From the NCBI GenBank assembly GCA_050249455.1, contig JBFWQM010000065.1, positions 1 through 23,061 on the forward strand: a DNA stretch of 23,061 bases, in the 5' to 3' direction. Source of the DNA: JBFWQM01 sp050249455 (GTDB taxonomy: Bacteria > Pseudomonadota > Alphaproteobacteria > MPNO01 > VGEU01). Of the stretch, positions 1 to 7,680 are shown piece by piece; position 1 is the first letter of the stretch, and each line of letters starts with the position of its first letter. The notes beneath the pieces were generated by a model. That model worked only from the letters and a program-made list of their open reading frames with translations, was not told where the DNA came from and did not search any database. The translations under genes and the position numbers were made by a program.

Positions 1-33
1 GGCAGGACCGGCGCACGATTCTTCGGGAGCCGG

Positions 34-130
34 GGCCGCCCACCTCACCCTCCCGCTTCGCGGGCCCCACCCTCTCCCGCCAAGCGGGCGGAGAGGGTGC
101 GAGCGCAGCGAGCGGGTGGGGTGGGCGGCC
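34..130. repeat. Structured intergenic repeat: nested inverted repeats
   Basis: Outer arms at 34-50 and 114-130 are reverse complements with one mismatch. Inside them lie a short hairpin at 52-64 (five-base stem CCCGC/GCGGG, loop TTC) and a second hairpin whose ten-base arms at 68-77 and 90-99 are perfect. The segment 90-113 recurs with two differences at 17737-17760, so this is probably one copy of a dispersed intergenic element. It lies just downstream of the cupin gene on the minus strand and could also stop transcription, although no T-run follows. Nothing else is seen in 1-165. Confidence 0.7.
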
Positions 131-165
131 GCCGGCCCCTCCGCCAGCGGCCGACATCGCTTCCG

Positions 166-675
166 TCAGTCGTACACCGTCAGCACCGCGCAGTCGTCGG
201 CGACGAACGTGGCGAGGATGGCGGCCGGCTCGGTGGCGCTGGCGTTCTCGATCATGGTGTGGCTGGTGCCGGGCGGCTCGAACCAGGTCTGGCCGGGGGT
301 GAAGGTCTCGATCGGCCCCGCATTGAGCTGCGAGCGCAGCGTGCCCTTCAGCACGAACGCCGTCACCGACCCGGCGTGATGGTGCTTCGGGGTGTAGGCG
401 TTGGGCGGGAACTCGACGATCAGGGTGGTGATCGACTTGCCCGGCACGTGCGGCAGCTTCTCGCACGACACCGGCCTGGGCACCGCGGCCGGGCGCGCCG
501 CGGCGCCCGGCGCTGCGGCCGACATGTGTGCCGCGCCATGCCCGACATGGGCGGGCACCGTCTGCGCCCGCTCGCCGACCAGCGCCGCGGCGGCGGCCGC
601 GACGACGACCAGCGGCAGGCCCCACTTCAGCACGGCGCGCGCCGGCGCCGCCTGCCCGTTCATGCCCGATGCCAT
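166..675 (-). CDS. Membrane-anchored cupin-domain protein
   Basis: 169 aa. A hydrophobic stretch at about residues 18-33 follows a short N-terminus with Arg13 and Lys17, which suggests a membrane anchor or uncleaved signal. A Pro/Ala/His-rich linker follows. The C-terminal half (about 72-165) is a single cupin barrel: His98-His99-His100 with Phe107 and Gly111 match cupin motif 1 (the usual Glu is not evident), and Pro134-Pro135-Gly136 with His139 match motif 2, so a metal site is plausible. The start at 675 is favoured by GGGAGG seven bases upstream; Met5 is an alternative. It lies 13 bases after the AhpD-like gene and is probably co-transcribed with it. Substrate unknown; small secreted or periplasmic cupins of this type include sensors and detoxifying enzymes. 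Confidence 0.8.
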   Translation of the reverse strand: MASGMNGQAAPARAVLKWGLPLVVVAAAAAALVGERAQTVPAHVGHGAAHMSAAAPGAAARPAAVPRPVSCEKLPHVPGKSITTLIVEFPPNAYTPKHHHAGSVTAFVLKGTLRSQLNAGPIETFTPGQTWFEPPGTSHTMIENASATEPAAILATFVADDCAVLTVYD

Positions 676-688
676 GTCGTCGCCTCCC

Positions 689-1168
689 TCATTCCGCGGC
701 GCGGGCCGCCGGCGCCGCCGCGATGGCAGGCGCGAAGCGGTACGCGACGGCGATCCGGTTCCAGCCGTTGATCGCCACGACGGCGGCCGTCAGCGCCGCC
801 AGCTCGTCTTCGTCGAACTGTTGCCGGACGACCTCGTAGTCGGCGTCCGGCACGTGGCTATCGTGCACCAGGGTGAGCGACTCGGTCCACGCCAGCGCGG
901 CACGCTCGCGCGCGGTGTACACCGGCGCCTCGCGCCACGCGGCGACGAGGTCGAGCCGTTCCGCCGTCTCGCCCATCCGTCGGGCGTCCGAGACGTGCAT
1001 GTGCAGGCAGAACGAGCAGCCATTGATCTGCGAGGCGCGGATCTTGACCAGCTCCAGCAGGGCCGGGTCGAGGCCGGCGTCCTTCGCCTCCTTCGAGATG
1101 GCGACCAGCGCGGCTGCGGTCGCCGGCGCCAGCGCGCGGAAGCGCGGGTAGTCGAGTCGGGCGTTCAT
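689..1168 (-). CDS. Carboxymuconolactone decarboxylase / AhpD-like protein
   Basis: 159 aa, an all-helical AhpD/CMD-fold protein. The AhpD active-site spacing is intact: Glu39, eleven residues, Cys51-x2-Cys54, three residues, His58. Such proteins use the Cys pair for peroxidase or thiol-disulfide chemistry, so a peroxidase-like redox role is more likely than true carboxymuconolactone decarboxylation. A GGAGGG ribosome site precedes the ATG at 1168. The gene is divergent from the MocR regulator at 1308, an arrangement that commonly marks the regulator's target, and it heads a two-gene unit with the cupin. The physiological substrate cannot be read from sequence. Confidence 0.88.
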   Translation of the reverse strand: MNARLDYPRFRALAPATAAALVAISKEAKDAGLDPALLELVKIRASQINGCSFCLHMHVSDARRMGETAERLDLVAAWREAPVYTARERAALAWTESLTLVHDSHVPDADYEVVRQQFDEDELAALTAAVVAINGWNRIAVAYRFAPAIAAAPAARAAE

Positions 1169-1210
1169 GGGATCCCTCCGCTTTTACCGACCGGTGAGGT
1201 AGCGGTGCGA

Positions 1211-1252
1211 TGGCCTTGTCAGAAGGGCCAAGACCGGTCGAGTCGACTGGTC
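1211..1252. promoter_or_regulatory. Two adjacent dyads between divergent AhpD-like and MocR genes
   Basis: 1232-1252 is a 21-base palindrome, GACCrGTCGA-s-TCGACyGGTC, with one mismatched pair around a central base. Just upstream, 1211-1230 has shorter symmetric arms, TGGCC-N10-GGCCA. A third ACCGGT lies at 1190-1195, nearer the AhpD-like gene. The placement in a 139-base divergent promoter suggests an operator for the MocR regulator, which could control both directions. MocR proteins such as GabR and PdxR often bind direct repeats, so a palindrome might belong to another regulator. Confidence 0.5.
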
Positions 1253-1307
1253 CATTGAGGCGGTGCGCCGCCGCCGGCAATATCGTCCCGGAGAAGGAGG
1301 CCGGGAC

Positions 1308-2762
1308 GTGACCCAGGAACGCGAGGACGGCGCGCCGCCGGCGCTGCGCCTGCCGGCGGTGGACCGGCGGGCCGCGCGGCCGGCCTACCGTCAGATCTAC
1401 GAGCGGATCCGCGACGCCATCCTGGACGGCGACCTCGCGCCGGGCGCGCGCCTGCCGTCGACCCGCAGCCTGGCGAGCCAGCTCTCGGTCGCGCGCGGCA
1501 CGGTCGATACCGCCTACGCGATGCTGGCCGGCGACGGCTACGTCGTCGGCCGCGGGCCGGCCGGCACGGTCGTCGCGCCCACCCTCGATCCCGGGTCGCT
1601 GGACCGGGTGCGGGCGGCGGCGCCGGCGTCCGCGCCCGACGCCCCGGTCCGCGGTGCGACGCGGGCGGGCACCTTCCAGATGGGCCTGCCGGCGCTCGAC
1701 CTGTTCCCGCGCAAGCTGTGGGCACGGCTGGCGGCACGCCACGCGCGCGTGGTCGGCCCCGAGATGTTGGTCTACCAGGACGCCCGCGGGCTGCCGGCGC
1801 TGCGGGCGGAGATCGCGACCTACCTGCGGGTGTCGCGCGGCGTCGCCTGCACGCCCGGCGAGGTGTTCGTCACCGCCGGGTTCCAGGGCGCGCTCGGCCT
1901 GATCGCGGGCACGCTGCTGCAGCCCGGCGACGCCGTGTGGGTGGAGGATCCCGGCTATTTCCTGGCGCGCCGGGTGCTGGAGCGCGCCGCCGCCCGGCTC
2001 GTCCCGGTCGCCGTCGACGGGCACGGCATCGACGTGGCGGCGGGCCTGGCGCGGGCGCCGGCGGCGCGGCTCGTCCTGGTCACGCCGACGCACCAGTTCC
2101 CGCTCGGCGCCACCCTCCCGCTGGCGCGCCGCATCGCACTGTTGTCATGGGCGGCGTCGGCCGGCGCGTACGTGGTGGAGGACGACTACGACAGCGAGTA
2201 CCAGTACACCACGCGCCCGCAGCTCGCGCTCAAGAGCCTCGACGATGCCGGGCGGGTGATCTACGTCGGCAGCTTCTCCAAGGTGCTCTTTCCGGGGCTC
2301 GGGCTCGGCTACATCGTCGCCACCGGCGGGCTGGCCGACCGCTTCGCCGCCGCCGCCGAGACGGTGCCGCCGGTCCGCACCGCGCTGCACCAGTCGGTCG
2401 TCGCCGACTTCATGCGCGAGGGCCACTTCAGCCGCCACATCCGGCGCATGCGCCGGCTCTACGCGGAGCGCCGGGCGGCGCTGGCGGATGCCCTGGCGGG
2501 CGCGCTCGACGGCGTCGCCCGCCTGCACGGGCATGCCGGCGGCATGCACCTCGCCGTCCACCTGCCCAACGGTTCGGACGACGAGGCGGCGGTCGCGCGC
2601 TGCCGCGCGCTGGGGTTGGCGCCGGCGTCGCTGTCCGCCTGCGGCGTCGGCGCGGACCGGCCGCGCGGGCTCCTGATCGGCTTCGCCAACGTGCCGGTCG
2701 AGCACGCGGCGCGCGAGGCGGCGCTGCTGCGCCGGGCGCTCGACGGCCGGGAGCCGGTCTGA
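1308..2762 (+). CDS. MocR-family regulator (GntR HTH fused to PLP aminotransferase domain)
   Basis: 484 aa from GTG at 1308, chosen because AAGGAGG sits seven bases upstream at 1294-1300; an in-frame GTG at 1263 has no such site. Residues about 24-92 form a GntR winged helix, with the typical LPSTRSLA and VARGTVDTAY signatures. Residues about 125-480 form a fold-type I aminotransferase domain: EDDYDSEY around residues 291-298 is the MocR signature for PLP binding, and Lys325 in SFSKVLFPG is the Schiff-base lysine. In this family the aminotransferase domain senses PLP or an amino compound rather than serving metabolism. It probably regulates the divergent AhpD-like/cupin unit and itself. Confidence 0.92.
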   Translation: MTQEREDGAPPALRLPAVDRRAARPAYRQIYERIRDAILDGDLAPGARLPSTRSLASQLSVARGTVDTAYAMLAGDGYVVGRGPAGTVVAPTLDPGSLDRVRAAAPASAPDAPVRGATRAGTFQMGLPALDLFPRKLWARLAARHARVVGPEMLVYQDARGLPALRAEIATYLRVSRGVACTPGEVFVTAGFQGALGLIAGTLLQPGDAVWVEDPGYFLARRVLERAAARLVPVAVDGHGIDVAAGLARAPAARLVLVTPTHQFPLGATLPLARRIALLSWAASAGAYVVEDDYDSEYQYTTRPQLALKSLDDAGRVIYVGSFSKVLFPGLGLGYIVATGGLADRFAAAAETVPPVRTALHQSVVADFMREGHFSRHIRRMRRLYAERRAALADALAGALDGVARLHGHAGGMHLAVHLPNGSDDEAAVARCRALGLAPASLSACGVGADRPRGLLIGFANVPVEHAAREAALLRRALDGREPV

Positions 2763-2859
2763 GCCGGGGGGTCCTGACGCGGGACAGTGCCTGGGGGCAG
2801 ACCGGCGGGCGCAGCTTGTGTAGTATGTGCGGCGGGTGAATCGGTATTGTGAGAGCGTC

Positions 2860-3912
2860 ATGACCGTTCGGTGCGCGAACGCATCCCGGCGGCGTCGGCG
2901 TGCCGTCGCGGCGCTGTCGGCCGGCGCCGTCGCGGCCGCGGCCGGCGCCGTCCAGGCCCAGGGCCGCATGGCCGGGGGCGACATGGCGGGCGCGATGGGC
3001 CTGCCGATCGACTGCACGCCGGGCAAGACGTGCTGGATCACCGTCTACGGCGACAACGACCCCGGCCCAGGCGCGCGCGACCACACCTGCGGCGCGCTCA
3101 CCGTCGACGGCCACCACGGCCTCGACTTCGCGATCCGCGACACCGCGGCGATGCAGGCCGGAGTGCCGGTGCTCGCCGCCGCGGCTGGCACCGTCCAGAC
3201 GGCGGCCGATGGGATGCGCGACGTCAACGTGCGCGCCATCGGCCTGGACGCGGTGAAGGACCGGCCGTGCGGCAACGAGGTCCGGATCGACCACGGCGGC
3301 GGCTGGACGACGCAATACTGTCACCTGCGTGCGCAAAGCATCGCGGTAAAGCCCGGGGAGACCGTCCGCGCCGGCCAGGCGATCGCGAAGGTCGGCCTGT
3401 CGGGGGTCACGGAGTACCCGCATCTCTACTTCACGGTCAGCTTCGGCAACCAGCCGGTCGACCCGTTCCGCGGTCTGGCGTCGACTCCCCAATGCGGCCC
3501 GACCGCAGGCGCGCTGTGGCGGCGCGACGTCCTGTCCGCGCTGCCGTCCGGGCGCGGCGCACTGTACGACGCCGGTTTCTCCGACACGGCGCCGACGCCC
3601 GATGGCGCGCAGTCCGGCGCCTATCGCGCCGCGACGCTGCCGCGCACCGCGCCGGCGCTGTTCGCCTGGGGCCATGTCTTCAACGTGGCGCCGGGCGACG
3701 TGATGTCGCTGCGCATGACCGGTCCGGACGGCGCGACCCTGGTCGACAACCGCTACACCGTCGAACGGCAGCAGGTGCGCCTGCTGCGCTTCGCCGGCAA
3801 GCGGCAGCCGCCGGGGGGCTGGCCGACCGGAACCTACCGGACGGAAGTGGAATTCGACCCGGCCGGCACGCCGCCGCCGACGCGGATGGAGTCCAGCGTG
3901 GTGGTGCGCTAG
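2860..3912 (+). CDS. M23-type peptidoglycan hydrolase-like exported protein, probable degenerate zinc site
   Basis: 350 aa from ATG 2860; an upstream in-frame GTG at 2827 lacks a ribosome site. Arg-rich N-terminus, Ala-rich hydrophobic core (about 15-32) and VQA|Q suggest a cleaved signal peptide. A LytM/M23 domain spans about 80-205: HxxxD is present (His85, Asp89), as are Gly/Asn-rich strand motifs and His155 in a YCHLR motif. The final HxH motif reads His188-Leu-Tyr190, so the second His, a zinc ligand in LytM, is Tyr. A C-terminal beta-rich region (about 225-350) follows. It ends five bases before the GT4 start, so it may be co-transcribed with the glycan genes. It may be inactive, or an amidase-activator type such as EnvC or NlpD. 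Confidence 0.82.
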   Translation: MTVRCANASRRRRRAVAALSAGAVAAAAGAVQAQGRMAGGDMAGAMGLPIDCTPGKTCWITVYGDNDPGPGARDHTCGALTVDGHHGLDFAIRDTAAMQAGVPVLAAAAGTVQTAADGMRDVNVRAIGLDAVKDRPCGNEVRIDHGGGWTTQYCHLRAQSIAVKPGETVRAGQAIAKVGLSGVTEYPHLYFTVSFGNQPVDPFRGLASTPQCGPTAGALWRRDVLSALPSGRGALYDAGFSDTAPTPDGAQSGAYRAATLPRTAPALFAWGHVFNVAPGDVMSLRMTGPDGATLVDNRYTVERQQVRLLRFAGKRQPPGGWPTGTYRTEVEFDPAGTPPPTRMESSVVVR

Positions 3913-3917
3913 CTCCG

Positions 3918-5165
3918 ATGCGCTGCCTGTTCGTCCACCAGAACTTCCCGGGCCAGTACCGCCACGTCGTGGCGGCGCTGCGCCAGGACCCGCGCAACGA
4001 GATCGTCTTCATCACCCAGAAGAACGAGAACCGGATGCAGGGCGTGCGCCGGCTGGAATACGAGCCGGCCCGCGCCGTCGCCAAGAACATCCACCACTAC
4101 GTGCGCGAGACGGAAGGCGGTGTCCTGAACGGCCAGGGCGTGGCGCGGCTGTGCCTGGGGCTGAAGAACGCCGGCTTCACCCCGGACGTGATGATCGGCC
4201 ATGCCGGGTGGGGCGAGACGCTGTTCCTGAAGGACGCCTACCCCGACGCGCCGCTGCTGGCCTATTTCGAGTTCTACTACCGGCTGACCGGCGCCGACGT
4301 CGGGTTCGACCCGTTGTACCCGGTCGGGGTCGACGACGGCCCGCGGCTGCGCATGAAGAACGCGATCAACCTGCTCGCGCTCGACTCGGCGGACTGGGGG
4401 CAGACCCCGACGGCGTGGCAGCGCTCGCTGTTTCCGGAAATCTACCGCCCGCGGATCAGCCTGATCCACGAAGGCATCGATACGGCCAGGGTCGCCCCCG
4501 ACCCGGCGGCGCGGTTCGAGGTCGGCGGCCATACGCTGCGGCCGGGCGACCCGGTCGTTACCTTCGTCTCGCGCAACCTGGAGCCATATCGCGGCTTCCC
4601 GCAGTTCATGCGCGCCCTGCCGGCGGTTCTGCGCCAGCGCCCCGATGCCCAGGTGCTGATCGCCGGCGGCGATTCCGTGAGCTACGGCCGGCCTGCGCCG
4701 GACGGCCGCACCTGGCGCGACGTGGCGATGGACGAGGTCGGCCGCGACCTCGACCTGTCGCGGGTCCATTTCCTCGGCCGCATCCCCTATGACCGCTACC
4801 TGGGCCTGTTGCAGGTATCGGCGGTGCACGTCTACCTGACCTACCCGTTCGTGCTGTCGTGGTCGATGCTGGAGGCGATGTCGGCCGGCTGCCTCGTCCT
4901 GGGGTCGGCGACGCCGCCGGTGCAGGAGGTGATCGCCGACGGCGAGAACGGGCTGCTGACCGACTTCTTCGACACCGACGCGCTGGGCCGGCGCATCCTC
5001 GGCATCCTGGCGGATCCGACCGGCCACGCGGCCCTGCGCGCCGCGGCGCGGCGCACCGTGATCGATCGTTTCGACCTCGACACGGCGTGCCTGCCGCGCC
5101 ATCTCGAGCTGATCGCGACCCTGGCCGCCGGCGCCGCGCCGGCGCCCGCGCCAACGTCCCGTTAA
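3918..5165 (+). CDS. GT4-family glycosyltransferase
   Basis: 415 aa. The N-terminal Rossmann half opens with MRCLFVHQNFPGQYRH, a form seen in group-1 glycosyltransferases of polysaccharide clusters. The C-terminal GT-B half has the nucleotide-sugar region: a strand ending FVSRNLEPYRGF, the LGRIPYDRYL stretch, then SWSMLEAMSAGCLVLGS and QEVIADGENGLL, carrying the conserved acidic residues of GT4. No membrane segment, so it is cytosolic or peripheral, presumably adding a sugar to a lipid-linked acceptor from a nucleotide sugar. It starts five bases after the M23-like gene; the next gene follows after 47 bases. Donor and acceptor cannot be told from sequence. Confidence 0.88.
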   Translation: MRCLFVHQNFPGQYRHVVAALRQDPRNEIVFITQKNENRMQGVRRLEYEPARAVAKNIHHYVRETEGGVLNGQGVARLCLGLKNAGFTPDVMIGHAGWGETLFLKDAYPDAPLLAYFEFYYRLTGADVGFDPLYPVGVDDGPRLRMKNAINLLALDSADWGQTPTAWQRSLFPEIYRPRISLIHEGIDTARVAPDPAARFEVGGHTLRPGDPVVTFVSRNLEPYRGFPQFMRALPAVLRQRPDAQVLIAGGDSVSYGRPAPDGRTWRDVAMDEVGRDLDLSRVHFLGRIPYDRYLGLLQVSAVHVYLTYPFVLSWSMLEAMSAGCLVLGSATPPVQEVIADGENGLLTDFFDTDALGRRILGILADPTGHAALRAAARRTVIDRFDLDTACLPRHLELIATLAAGAAPAPAPTSR

Positions 5166-5212
5166 CCATTTTGCCGCCACATCGGCGGCGGCAACCGGAG
5201 CGCGCCCGCCCC

Positions 5213-6667
5213 ATGAACCGTTCGGCCCATCGCACCGCCCTGTGGCTGGTCGTTGCCGCGTTCGTGGTCTCGCGCGTGGTCTTTTACGCCGCCGGCGTGC
5301 GGTTCGACGCCCACGACCTCTATTCGGACTGGCAGGTGCTCGACGTCTTCCTGCTGGAGCACGACCTGTGGCGCAGCCTGTGGTACCTGCACGGCCAGCC
5401 GCCGATGCTCAACCTGCTGGTCGGCCTCGCCGTCAAGGCGGCGGGGCCGGACGGCGCGGCGACGGTCATCTGGGCCGCCTGGATGGCGCTGGCGCTGGCG
5501 GCCTACCTCGCCATGTTCGGCCTATTCCGGCGGCTGGGGATCGGACCGTGGGGCGCGCTGGCACTGACCGTGCTGTTCATGGTCGGCCCGCCGGCGATCC
5601 TGTACGAGAACTGGCTGCTCTACACCGGGCCGGTCGCGTGGCTGCTGCTGCTCGCGGCCTATGCGCTGGTCCGGTATCTCGAAACCGAAACGATCGGCCA
5701 CGCGCTGGCGTTCTTCGCCGTGCTGGCGCTGGTGGTGCTGACGCGCAGCGCCTATCACCTCGTCTGGCTGGCCGCCGCCGTCGTCGGCGTGCTGGTGGTG
5801 CGGCCCGGGCTGTGGCGGCGCACCGCGCTGGCGGCGCTCGTCCCGCTCGCGGCCGCGACCGGGCTCTACGCCAAGAACTACGTCGCCTTCGGCGCGTTCG
5901 CGTCGAGTTCGTGGCTCGGGCTCAGCCTGTCGAAGCTCGCCGTCGCGCACGTGCCGGAGCCGGTCCGCCAGGACCTGGTGGGCAAGGGCGTGCTCTCCCC
6001 GCTCGCCATGGCGCCGTCCTTCGCGCAGCCGCAGCAATACGAGGCGCTGATCGGCGAGGCGCCGGCCACCGGCGTGCCGGCGCTCGACTTCCGCCGCAAG
6101 TTTTCAGGGTTCCTCAACTACAACCACGCCATCTATCCGCGGGCGTCGCAGCTTCTGCTGCACGACAGCTTCGCCGCCCTGGTCCACTTCCCAAAGGCGA
6201 TGGCATGGGCGTTGATGAAGTCGGTGTACTATTTCACGCTCGCCCCCTCGGATTACGCGTTCCTGGACGCCAACCGTGCGCAGATCGCCGGGTGGGAGAC
6301 CGCGTTCGACACGGCCTTCTACGGCAAGCTGCCGCGACCGGCGGCCGCCGCGGTCCTGGGGCCGATGACGCCCGGGTCGCAGGCCGCGTGGGCGCAACGC
6401 ATCAGCCCGTTCGCCATCGCGGCGCTGGGGCTGGTCGCGGTCGGCGGCCTGGCGCTGTTCGTGAGCCTGGCCCGCCGCGGCTTCCGCGGCACGCCGGCTG
6501 AGGTGGCGCTGGTCTTCATGTGGGGGACCGTCCTCTATCTGTCGCTGGTCTGCGTCTCGGTCGAGGTATTCGAAAACAACCGCATGCGTTTCGAGATCGA
6601 GCCGTTCCTGTACATCGGCGCCGTTGCCGTGCTGGCGCGCCTGTTCGGCCGCAGGGTGGCGGCATGA
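5213..6667 (+). CDS. Multi-pass membrane protein, GT-C glycosyltransferase-like
   Basis: 484 aa with about ten hydrophobic segments. The start at 5213 is the first Met before a Ser/Arg N-terminus and TM1 (about 8-27); CGGAG lies about twelve bases upstream. The loop after TM1 is acidic (Asp32, Asp35, Asp39, in a D-x2-D-x3-D pattern) and is followed by HGQPPMLN at 60-67. An acidic first periplasmic loop followed by a PP motif is typical of GT-C enzymes that use polyprenyl-phosphate sugars. A long loop (about 255-360) interrupts the helices. The stop overlaps the next start (ATGA at 6664). I infer an undefined GT-C transferase; with the arabinose-donor genes downstream, an arabinosyltransferase is possible but unproven. 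Confidence 0.72.
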   Translation: MNRSAHRTALWLVVAAFVVSRVVFYAAGVRFDAHDLYSDWQVLDVFLLEHDLWRSLWYLHGQPPMLNLLVGLAVKAAGPDGAATVIWAAWMALALAAYLAMFGLFRRLGIGPWGALALTVLFMVGPPAILYENWLLYTGPVAWLLLLAAYALVRYLETETIGHALAFFAVLALVVLTRSAYHLVWLAAAVVGVLVVRPGLWRRTALAALVPLAAATGLYAKNYVAFGAFASSSWLGLSLSKLAVAHVPEPVRQDLVGKGVLSPLAMAPSFAQPQQYEALIGEAPATGVPALDFRRKFSGFLNYNHAIYPRASQLLLHDSFAALVHFPKAMAWALMKSVYYFTLAPSDYAFLDANRAQIAGWETAFDTAFYGKLPRPAAAAVLGPMTPGSQAAWAQRISPFAIAALGLVAVGGLALFVSLARRGFRGTPAEVALVFMWGTVLYLSLVCVSVEVFENNRMRFEIEPFLYIGAVAVLARLFGRRVAA

Positions 6668-7680
6668 GCGGCATGCGCGAGCAGGACGTCGCCGCGATCG
6701 GCAGCGCGCGGGCGATGCTGGCCAAGATGGCGCGGCCGCTCGTGCTGTCGGTGGCGGCAGGCGTCGCGATCTATCTCGCCTCGATCTTCCTGGGCGACCG
6801 CGACCAGATCGTGGCCGCGATCGCCCGCATCGGGCCGGCCGGCTGGGCGGCGATCCTGGGGCTGTCGGTCGCCAACTACGTGCTGCGCTTCCTGCGCTGG
6901 CACTGGTACATCGCGGACCTGGGCACGCGGGTGCCGATGGCGCGGCACCTGTGCATCTACCTCGCGGCGTTCGCCTTCGCCACCACCCCCGGCAAGGCGG
7001 GCGAGGCGGTGCGGTCGATCTACCTGCTGCGCTACGGGGTCAAGGTATCCAACAGCCTGGCGGCGTTCCTGATCGAGCGCTACATGGACCTGATCGCGAT
7101 CCTGATCCTCGCCTGCCTGGCGGCGATCCACTTCGAGGATTCGCGCTGGGTCGTCGTGCTGGCCGCGGCGGCCAGCGCCGTGCTCTACGCCGTGTACCGC
7201 GGCACCTGGGTGCTGCGGCTGCTGGATTCGCTGGCGCGGTCGATGCGCCGCGAGTTCCTGAAGAAGCTCGCGCGCGGCATCCATGACTTCCAGCGCGACG
7301 CCGGCTTCCTGCTGCGCGGGCGCATCTTCCCTGGCGCGCTGGCGATCGGGCTGGTCGCCTGGGCCGCCGAAGGCCTCGGCTTCTACCTGACCGTCAGCTA
7401 TCTCGGCATGGAGGCGCCGGTCGCGCTGATGGTGGGCATCTACTCCATCGGCATCCTGGCCGGCGCGCTCTCGTTCATCCCCGGCGGCATCGGCTCGACG
7501 GAGGCGGTGATGGGCGTGCTGCTGGTCCTGGTCGGCGCCGACACCGCGACCGCGGTGGCGGCAACCATCATGTGCCGGCTGGCCACCCTGTGGTTCGCGG
7601 TGCTGCTCGGCATGAGCTGTCTCGCCGGCCTCGAGCTGTCCGGGTCCGCAGGGCTGCGCCACGCGCAGAAGACGCCGTGA
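6664..7680 (+). CDS. Lysylphosphatidylglycerol synthase-type transmembrane protein (UPF0104)
   Basis: 338 aa with about eight membrane segments. Family signatures are visible: an LRFLRWHWY helix end (about 73-82), TTPGKAGEAVRSIYL (about 107-121), ERYMDL (about 138-143) and PGGIGSTEA near the C-terminus. These match the membrane half of MprF/AglD-like proteins; the soluble aminoacyltransferase half of MprF is absent. Roles proposed for such proteins include flipping lipids or polyprenyl-linked sugars. It starts inside the stop of the GT-C gene and its TGA overlaps the next ATG (TGATG at 7678-7682), so the three genes are translationally coupled. A role in moving or handling the lipid-linked sugar is an inference from context. 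Confidence 0.85.
   Translation: MSGMREQDVAAIGSARAMLAKMARPLVLSVAAGVAIYLASIFLGDRDQIVAAIARIGPAGWAAILGLSVANYVLRFLRWHWYIADLGTRVPMARHLCIYLAAFAFATTPGKAGEAVRSIYLLRYGVKVSNSLAAFLIERYMDLIAILILACLAAIHFEDSRWVVVLAAAASAVLYAVYRGTWVLRLLDSLARSMRREFLKKLARGIHDFQRDAGFLLRGRIFPGALAIGLVAWAAEGLGFYLTVSYLGMEAPVALMVGIYSIGILAGALSFIPGGIGSTEAVMGVLLVLVGADTATAVAATIMCRLATLWFAVLLGMSCLAGLELSGSAGLRHAQKTP

Noticed and set aside
1263..1307. Upstream GTG start for the MocR gene
   Set aside because: The AAGGAGG site lies inside this extension and is placed for GTG 1308; the added residues are not part of the GntR fold.
858..2093. A 411-codon minus-strand frame across the MocR gene
   Set aside because: It overlaps well-supported genes on both sides and encodes Arg/Gly/Ala-rich sequence without motifs.
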